A stretch of 64,000 nt of DNA from assembly GCA_028386065.3 (NCBI GenBank), contig JAKUCV010001113.1:8072-72071 (forward strand), in the 5' to 3' direction. A model generated the notes under the pieces. It had not been told where the DNA came from and searched no databases. It saw only the letters and a list, made by a program, of their open reading frames with translations. The position numbers were made by a program, and so were the translations under genes. Source of the stretch: Turnera subulata. Lineage: Eukaryota > Streptophyta > Magnoliopsida > Malpighiales > Passifloraceae. Below, in pieces: positions 56,583 through 64,000 of the stretch. How positions within the stretch are numbered: the first letter of the stretch is position 1; every line of letters starts with the position of its first letter.

Positions 56583-59500
56583 TCAAAACAAATGGGGATA
56601 CTGTTCCCTCACATGGGACTCAACCTCCCAAGTAGCCTCATTCGGAGAATGACGGCTCCATCTAACCCGAACCATCGGAATAACCCGACTCCTCAACTGT
56701 CGCTCCTCCAGAGCTAGAATCTCAACCGGCTCCTCCACATAGGTCAAATCCTCAGAAACCTCCACCTCTGTCGGGGATACAACATGACTAGGATCAGACC
56801 GATAACGCCTCAGCATCGAAACATGGAATACATCATGTATGCGCGACAGCTCCTTCGGTAAAGCCAACCTGTAGGCCAGCGGACCAATCCGCTCTATGAT
56901 CTCATAGGGACCAATATAACGAGGGCTCAACTTGCCCTTCCTCCAAAACCGGATAACACCTCTCCAGGGAGCAACACGGAGGAAAACTCTGTCACCTACA
57001 TTGTACTCCATCTCCCGACGATGCTTATCGGCAAAACTCCTTTGCCGATCCTGAGCAGCTCTCACGCACTGCTTAACCACCTCGATCTATTCAACAGTCT
57101 CCTGGACTAGGTCCGGACCAATCACCTGTCTCAGACCTTCCTCATCCCAACAGATTGGACTACGACACTTCTGCCCATACAAAGCCTCATAAGGCGCCAT
57201 ACCGATACTGGAGTGATACCCGTTGTTATAAGCAAACTCAACCAACGGTAATGTCTCATCCCAAGAACCACTAAAATTGAGCACACAGGCTCTAAGCATA
57301 TCCTCCAGCGTTTATATAGTCCTCTCTCACTGCCCATCAGTCTGCGGATGGAATGCAGTACTGAAATTCAGCTTAGTACCCAAAGCTCACTGCAAGCTCT
57401 TCCAGTAATGGGAAGTAAACCTCGGATCCCTGTCCGACACAATGGATAGTGGAACTCCATGTAGACGGACAATACCCGACACATACAACCTCGCCAGCTT
57501 ATCCATTGTATCCGTCTGCTGAATCGGTAGGAAATGAGCTGACTTGGTCAATCTGTCCACAATGACCCAGATGGCATCATGTCGACCCCGGGTCCTCGGT
57601 TTCCCGATCACAAAGTCCATAGTAATATGCTCCCACTTCCACTGCAGAATGGTCAAAGATCTCAACTTGCCGGCAGGAGCCTGATGCTCGGCTTTCACCT
57701 GCTGACAAGTCATACAACGAGCCACAAACTCCGCAACATCCTTCTTCATCCCGGGCCACCAATAATGACTCTTCAAGTTCTGGTACATTTTGGTGCTACC
57801 AGGATGCATAGCATATGGCGCATTATGCGCTTCATCCATGATCCATCTCCTCAAATCATCCACATCCGAAACACACAACCGATCACCGGTCATCAGAGCA
57901 CCATCCTCCCAGACATAGAAACTAGAACTCTCTCCACCGAGAGCCTTATCCCTCAACTCTGCTAAGTGAGGATCACCATACTGCAACTCCATGATCCTAT
58001 CCTTCAAGGTCGGCCGGATGCTCAAACTGGCAAGCAACGCCCCAGTAACATCCACCTCCAACTGTGCATCCAACGACCTTAGCTCCACCAACGATGGCAA
58101 AGCATAAGAAAGAGAGTCCTCATCCACAGAAGCCACTCTCTTCCGGCTCAATGCATCTGCAACCTCATTGGCCTTGCCCGGAAGGTACTCGATATTACAA
58201 TCATAATCCTTCAGAAGCTCAATCTAGCGTCTCTGCCTCATATTAAGCTCCCTTTGGGTCGTGATGTACTTCAAACTCTTGTGGTCCGTGAAAATCCAAC
58301 ACTTCTCACCGTACAGATGGTGTCTCTAGATCTTTAGAGCAAAGATAACAGCAGCTAACTCCAGATCATGGGTCGGATAGTTCCTCTCGTGGGTTCTCAA
58401 CTGCCTGGAGGCATAAGCAATCACCCGACCCTCCTGCATCAAAACACATCCCAAGCCCAGACCAGAAGCATCACTGAACACCGTGTACTCCACTTCGGGT
58501 CTCGGAATAGTCAAAACCGGTGCAGAAGTCAACTGACTCTTCAACTCCTCAAAACTCTTCTGACAACTGTCATCCCAAGCAAAAGTGCAACCTTTCCTCA
58601 ACAGCTTAGTCATGGGACCCGCTATCAATGAAAAACCCTCAATGAACCTCCGGTAGTAACCGGCAAGTCCAAGAAAACTCTGTATCTCAGATACACTCTT
58701 CGGTGGCTCCCAATCCATAACTGCCTTATTCTTGGCCGGATCCACCTTAATGCCCTCACCGGACACAATGTGCCCAAGGAATGCGACCTCATCCAACCAA
58801 AACTCACACTTACTGAGCTTGGCATAGAGTTCTTCTCTCAACCTCTGCAAAACCTGTCTCAAGTGGTCCTCATGTTCGGCCTTACTACTCGAGTAAACCA
58901 AGATATCATCAATGAACACTACCACAAACCGGTCCAAAAATTCATGGAATACCTGTTGCATCATACACATGAACACTGCCGGTGCATTCTTCAGCCCAAA
59001 AGGAACAACCACAAACTCATAATGACCATACCGAGTGCGGAATGCAGTCTTCGGTATGTCCTGCTCTACAATCCGAACCTGATGGTAACCAGATCGCAAG
59101 TCATTCTTCGAAAACACAGATGCACCCTGCAACTGATCGAACAAGTCATCGATCCTAGGCAAAGGGTACTTTTTCTTCACAGTCACCTTGTTCAACTGCC
59201 TATAGTCCACACACATCCACATACTGCCATCCTTCTTCTTCAAAAACATGACCGGGGCACCCCATGGTGAGATGCTTGGTCTAATAAAATCCTTATCCAA
59301 CAACTCCTCCAGTTGTTTCTTCAACTCCTGAAGTTCTGCCGGAGCCATTCTGTAGGGCGGTATAGAAATAAGTGCTACTCCCGGTACCAAGTCAACTGTA
59401 TACTCCACCTCCCGCTCCGGTGGCAACCCAGGTAAATCATCAGGAAATACATCGGGAAACTCCCGAACAATAGGAATATCCTCCACACCTGGTACTGGTA

Positions 59501-61252
59501 CCGAAGAATCGACCACATGAGCAAGAAAGGCATCACAACCCTCTCGGATCATCCTGAAAGCCTGGATGGCCGAGATACAACACGCTGATAGAACTCTTCG
59601 TTCTCCAACAAACACCAATCTACGCCCCAACAAAGAAGATAAAGACACTTCCCTGGCCCGACAATCAACTACTGCTTGGTGTCTGGACAACCAGTCCATG
59701 CCTAAGAAAACATCAAACTCTCCCAAATCCATGACAGCAAGATCAAAACGAAAACTCTCACTATCATACTCTATCGACACATCTCTACAAACTCGATCAA
59801 CAACTACTATATCTCCAGTGGGTAAACGGACTCTTAGGGGTCTACTAAGGTTATCATCCTCTATGTTATGAGTAGTCATGAATGCACGTGATACAAAAGA
59901 GTGTGTTGAACCTGGATCAACTAAAGCATGTGCAAACTGGCCGAAAACCATAAAGGTACCTGCTATGACCTCTGGAGCATCAGCAGCCTCCTCCCGGGTG
60001 ATGGCATAAACCCTAGGAGCTGCAGCAGACTGAGTCGCACCCCCGCGGTTCGGAGCTCTAGAACCTCCACGACCTCGACCCTGCTGTCCGCCACCCCTGT
60101 TCGGACCAGAAGAAACAGCACCACTAGCCACAGAACTCTATACTGTATACTGAGAACCACTGCCACTATTATCCTTCATCCACTTGTAGCAAGATGACTT
60201 CTGGTGTCCCGGCGTATTGCAATACCAGCATGTACCCGAGAACCGTGCCGAGAAACCCTGTCCCTGAGAGCCAGACTGATAGGACCGTCCTCCCGAGGAT
60301 CTGCCTGGTCCATCCTGATAACTCTGCCCTCGGAATTTCTTCGAACCCTGGTAAGAAGAACCCTGACCACCAGAATAATTTGCACCTCCGGCATCAGAAT
60401 CCTGCCTCTTTTGTCCTGAAGCAGAAGACTGCTTCCTCTGCTCGGCTGCCTGAGCCTCCTTCCCGATCAACTGAACTCTCTCAGCATCAAAAGCAGCCGC
60501 ACAAACTGCCTCCCAAGTCTTGTGCCCTCCACCAGCCACAGCTAACGACAACTCTGTACGTAAGCCGTTAACAAACCGCCTACACTTGGTCACCTCATCG
60601 GGCACAAACTCCCTAGCATATGAGAGAAGGATGCTGTACCGGATCCTGAAAGCTGATACCGTCTCATCCAGTCCCTGCTTCACCTCAAAAAAATGCTTCT
60701 TCTGCTCCTCCACAAATCCAACAGTAAGAAACTCCTTGTAGAATTTCTCCTTGAAATCCTCCCCACAGGCTTCGGTAGGTCGGCCACAAGTTCCTGCCAC
60801 CAAGTCAATGCATACCCTGTGAACTTGTGTGCCACAAATCGGGCTCTCTGCTCAGGTGCACAGGTGAACTTCTCCAGGACATTCTCCACCTAGCGAAACC
60901 AATCATCAAACTCCTTGGCTTTTCCCTCTTCACCTGAGAATTCCTTCACTGCAGACTTATCCATATGTTTGTATCCACTCTTCATACCACCTGCTGCAGC
61001 AGGTGCTACTGGCTGGGCACCCTGCTGCTGCTGCTGGAAATGCTGGAACTGTTGCCACTATAGAAAGGCCTGATACTGCTAGAACGCTGGGTCCATAACA
61101 GGTGGCACAGCATTCTGTCCTCCACCACCTGCAACATTATTCTCTGCTGCATTATTGTTCCCCTGACCAACGGGAACCTGCATCACCGACACATTGTCGG
61201 AGACATGAGTAGCGGCGTCATCCTCAGCATTGTGCTGCCCCTGGTGATCCAT
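56583..61252 (-). pseudogene. T2 gag-pol with chromodomain, many stops
   Basis: ATG at 61252. Gag core (KEFDDWF, ALTWWQELVADLPKPVG), frameshift near 60770, knuckle CWYCNTPGHQKSSC (about 60227-60186). Gag and Pol are one frame apart from a TAG near 60134. A 601-codon frame (60131-58326) covers protease ([11 protein letters not shown]), reverse transcriptase ([11 protein letters not shown]) and the start of RNase H. After TAG codons in place of Trp (near 58329 and 58227) follow VADALSRK, integrase ([51 protein letters not shown]) and the [19 protein letters not shown] block. It ends with a chromodomain-like tail ([20 protein letters not shown], ending YPHLF), typical of the Tekay/Del branch. 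Confidence 0.95.
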
Positions 61253-61399
61253 ATCAACGCCTATATGAATACAAATGAGTCAAAAACACTTTCTAAGTCA
61301 TAAAATCCGGAAACAGGCTTAAATACAAAAACCACTTTGAAAACACAGTTTAAAACACTTTTTGAAACCAAGGATCTGAAGCCTGCTCCGCTACCAAGC
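61253..61399 (-). other. T2 leader with primer-like site
   Basis: Minus strand: GCTTGGTAGCGGAGCAGGC directly after the LTR (61399-61381), then about 120 bases to the gag ATG. The acceptor-like CATATAG is conserved just upstream of the ATG (AG at 61261-61262). Confidence 0.6.
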
Positions 61400-64000
61400 T
61401 GAGACACCCGTGTCCCAATTTTACAAGTAAAATAGTCAAACAAGGAAACTACCAAAATACCCCCTGAAACCCAGGACACGAAATCCAATATCAAAACAAT
61501 GACTGGAAAGAAATCCTTAATATTCTGCGATGTCATAAAGAGCAAACAAAAAACCGGCTTACTAGCCTCAAATCAACCCGGCATCCTGCCGATACATCAT
61601 CAAATACTAAATTCCGGCAACCCGCCAATAAAGTAATCAAAAATCAATAGTGACTTCTCAATAAAATCCAGTGCAGTGGAAGAGATAAACGGAGTAGAAA
61701 TAAGAGAAACAAAACAGTATGCATGTCGACTCTATGGATCCAACCGGGAGATCAAGCACAGCTACCTGCTGAGATAACCACGTCCGTACTCCGGGAAAAG
61801 AAGAAAGAGGCGGCACGCTATCTATGAGTCTGAAAAACAACGTTGGCGATTATGTGAGTCGCCTACTAAGTGAGCAGTATAAATCTAATTATGTAGGTGT
61901 GCAGAACATGTCCGAAAGGAAAGAAGAGCAACAAGACAAGTAAGCAACATACAACAACTGGTACTAACATGCCAAGACAATCAAGCAATCAGTTCATTAT
62001 TCTCCATCTGTTGTGTGTTAATTTTTCTTATTATAATTTATTATTCAGGGCCCCCTACTGTGTGCGTCGAGCTCGGTCCCGTCTCATGAGACAACCAGGC
62101 ATAAGCCCAAATAAAACCAGGCACGAAGCCCAAACATATCCATAGAGAGAGAGAGAGACAGAGAGAAAGAGGGAGGTAGAAAGGGGGAGGTAGAAGGAGG
62201 GAGGTAGAACCGGTCATTACAGACCCATATGCAAATCCGCATATCACATGCTATCCCGCATGCAAACCCGAGGGGTATCACTTCCCGCTCGAACCAACCG
62301 GTCATCAGCACACAGTAGCCTATCTTCTACTGTACATTATCTTTATTCACAAGTTATGAGTTTATATGTGCCAAGAATCGTGATCTAACAGGGTTGTTTG
62401 TAATCTCATCTCAGTCAAGTATCCGGGTCTCCGACCCACAGCACAACACACAAATTACCCAAAATCACACCACATGTTGTCACCATAATAATCCAACAAT
62501 TCATGCTCAAAAGCAAACAGTAAGACATAGGCACACAATACGGATCACAATATGTTAGCAAACAGGCATGCAACTCAAACAGACCAATCCAACAAGCTCA
62601 TGCATACAAACATAAAAAGACGTATAAAGTCACCTCAACGACGATTGTCCTGTGGAGCTTTTCCCAAAACAGATCCTCCAGCTCCCGAGGTGTTACCTGT
62701 GCCTGAATACTGACACACACAACAAATTACAAACAATCACAATAAAAACGTGTATGCATGATCACTAAATGCTCAACTGAGTTTAACCCGTCCCTAGTTT
62801 GCTAATTATGAAATTCCCGGGTCTAAGCCCGACACGAAGTTCTCTCACCTAAACTCCGAGTATCGGGACCTAAGGTTCACCGGGCTTAAGCCCAACTAAG
62901 TCCAAAAGTAGCTCCTGGGCCTAAGGCCCACTCATTAAGTTCTTTACGAGTTTCCGGCCTAGAGTCCAATCTAAGTCCAATTCAATTTCTGGGCCTAAGG
63001 TCCACTTCCTTAAGTCCTTAATCACCAATTATGAAATTGGGCCCGAAGCCCGTTACCTAAATCCAAGGTCAATCCGAGCCTAAATGTTCCCGGCCTATGG
63101 TTCTACCCGTATCGGTAAATTCCCGGTTATGTTCCACATAATTGCCGTACTCGATTTCTATTATGTACATTAACAATAATACATAACCCAATCCGAAATT
63201 AAAGGTACATGCCATGAATGAATACAAATTACACAACCAAGTAATACCGTTAAGTGCCGGAACAAAAACCCGAGCCTTCGTCGGAAAAATCCTGAGCCTC
63301 GCCAAAAAAATCCCGAGCCTCGCAGGATTCCGGTGAACCTCGCCGGAAAATTCCACAACCTCCAAAAACCAATCACGGCAATCCTGCCACCAGCAAAACA
63401 ACATCTAACCCGTATTCACCTCAACATCAAACAGAAACTCTACACGGAACCATTGAATTTCCGAATTAAAAAGAAAAGATGGGGAAGAACCCTTACCCGC
63501 AAGCACCCGCTCAATCGGAAATCCGATCGAGTTAGCCCTCAATCGATCCAAGTTTAACACCGGGCACCCAACGTTACAACCTCACTGCCGGCACTAGGCC
63601 TAAACCGGAGCTCACAGCCAAGCTTGCAGCAACACTACCAGCACACGCTCACACTGGCGGCAACAATCTCGACCCGCACAAACAGTCCACCGCCATCAAC
63701 ACCCAAGCCGACACAAAGGAACGATTAGCCCAACGGCCAAGACAAATCAGAAACGAGAGGAAAAAGAGGACAAAGGCAGAGGCTTATCGGCGAACGGCGG
63801 CAGCGACCACCAACAACAACAAGAAAACACCACGGCCGGCAGAAGACGAGGACGGCGTCTCGACCACCTCAGCAGCCCCTCGCGTGCGAGCCGAGCCTCC
63901 ACCGTCAACTCCCCTCCACTCACAGAGGCTCAACGGCGGCAGCGACACAAAAGGAAGGAACTAGATGATGGGCCGTCGACGGGTGTGTGTGTGAGGGAAA
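61400..64000 (-). repeat. 5' LTR of T2, incomplete at window edge
   Basis: Matches 53476 to about 56030 of the left LTR. The first ~300 bases show about 15-20 differences by eye. It has about 45 extra bases at 63278-63325, a local repeat of the CCCGAGCCTCGCC type. The splice-donor-like GTAAG is mutated here (plus strand CTTATC at 63783-63788). Confidence 0.9.

Larger units (their letters stand above)
53476..64000 (-). mobile_element. Tekay-type Ty3/gypsy element T2, inserted in T1 integrase
   Basis: Left LTR (3') 53476-56530, gag-pol 61252-56583, right LTR (5') from 61400 to beyond the window. The left flank TCAGT (53471-53475) lies within T1 integrase, and T2's own integrase shows the continuation expected there (FSTAFHPQTDG, at 57360). 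A matching TCAGT is predicted past the window. About 500 bases of the right LTR are missing, judged from the left LTR. Confidence 0.92.

Overview
The window is nuclear DNA of a flowering plant, probably a eudicot. Essentially all of it is LTR retrotransposon sequence from several Ty1/copia and Ty3/gypsy lineages (Tekay-type chromovirus, Reina/Galadriel-like chromovirus, Ogre/Tat-type, SIRE/Maximus-like copia). I see no intact host gene, tRNA, rRNA or CRISPR array. Every retroelement coding region carries stops, frameshifts, deletions or insertions. The species cannot be named from the sequence.

Layout. 1-1325 is the right part of a copia LTR whose start lies outside the window. 1326-7330 is a minus-strand tandem array, (LTR-internal) x2, of a non-autonomous gypsy element that keeps only pieces of gag and pol. 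7331-9000 is GC-rich, then carries an array of short inverted repeats; it may be an LTR of another minus-strand element. 9000-17434 is a very decayed plus-strand copia element (C1) interrupted by a 3.3 kb solo LTR (10755-14033) with a perfect 5-bp target-site duplication (TSD). 17494-22092 is the 3' part of a minus-strand copia element (C2).

From 22093 to the right edge the elements are stacked inside one another. C2 is broken by a SIRE-like copia element (C3, 22093 on). C3 gag is broken by a non-autonomous element with 1.9 kb LTRs (25822-31061) and then by an Ogre/Tat-type gypsy element (G1, 31471 on). The G1 reverse transcriptase is broken by a copia element (C4, 36672-45065) with TSD CGCAT. 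The G1 RNase H region is broken by a Tekay element (T1, 46217 on), and T1 integrase is broken by a second Tekay element in the opposite orientation (T2, 53476 to beyond the window). The right halves of C2, C3, G1 and T1 should lie beyond position 64000 in reverse order.

The most unusual structure is in the untranslated leader of C4. There a 12-bp perfect palindrome occurs about 18 times in 600 bp, mostly as pairs whose starts are 20-21 bp apart. Two further element families carry their own arrays of short inverted repeats in LTR or leader DNA. Tekay-type LTRs also share a GTAAG splice-donor-like site after a GC-rich segment, with an AG acceptor-like site 9 bp before the gag ATG, which suggests a leader intron. 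The 117-base N gap at 38778-38894 is flanked by identical 169-bp copies and looks like an assembly artefact.
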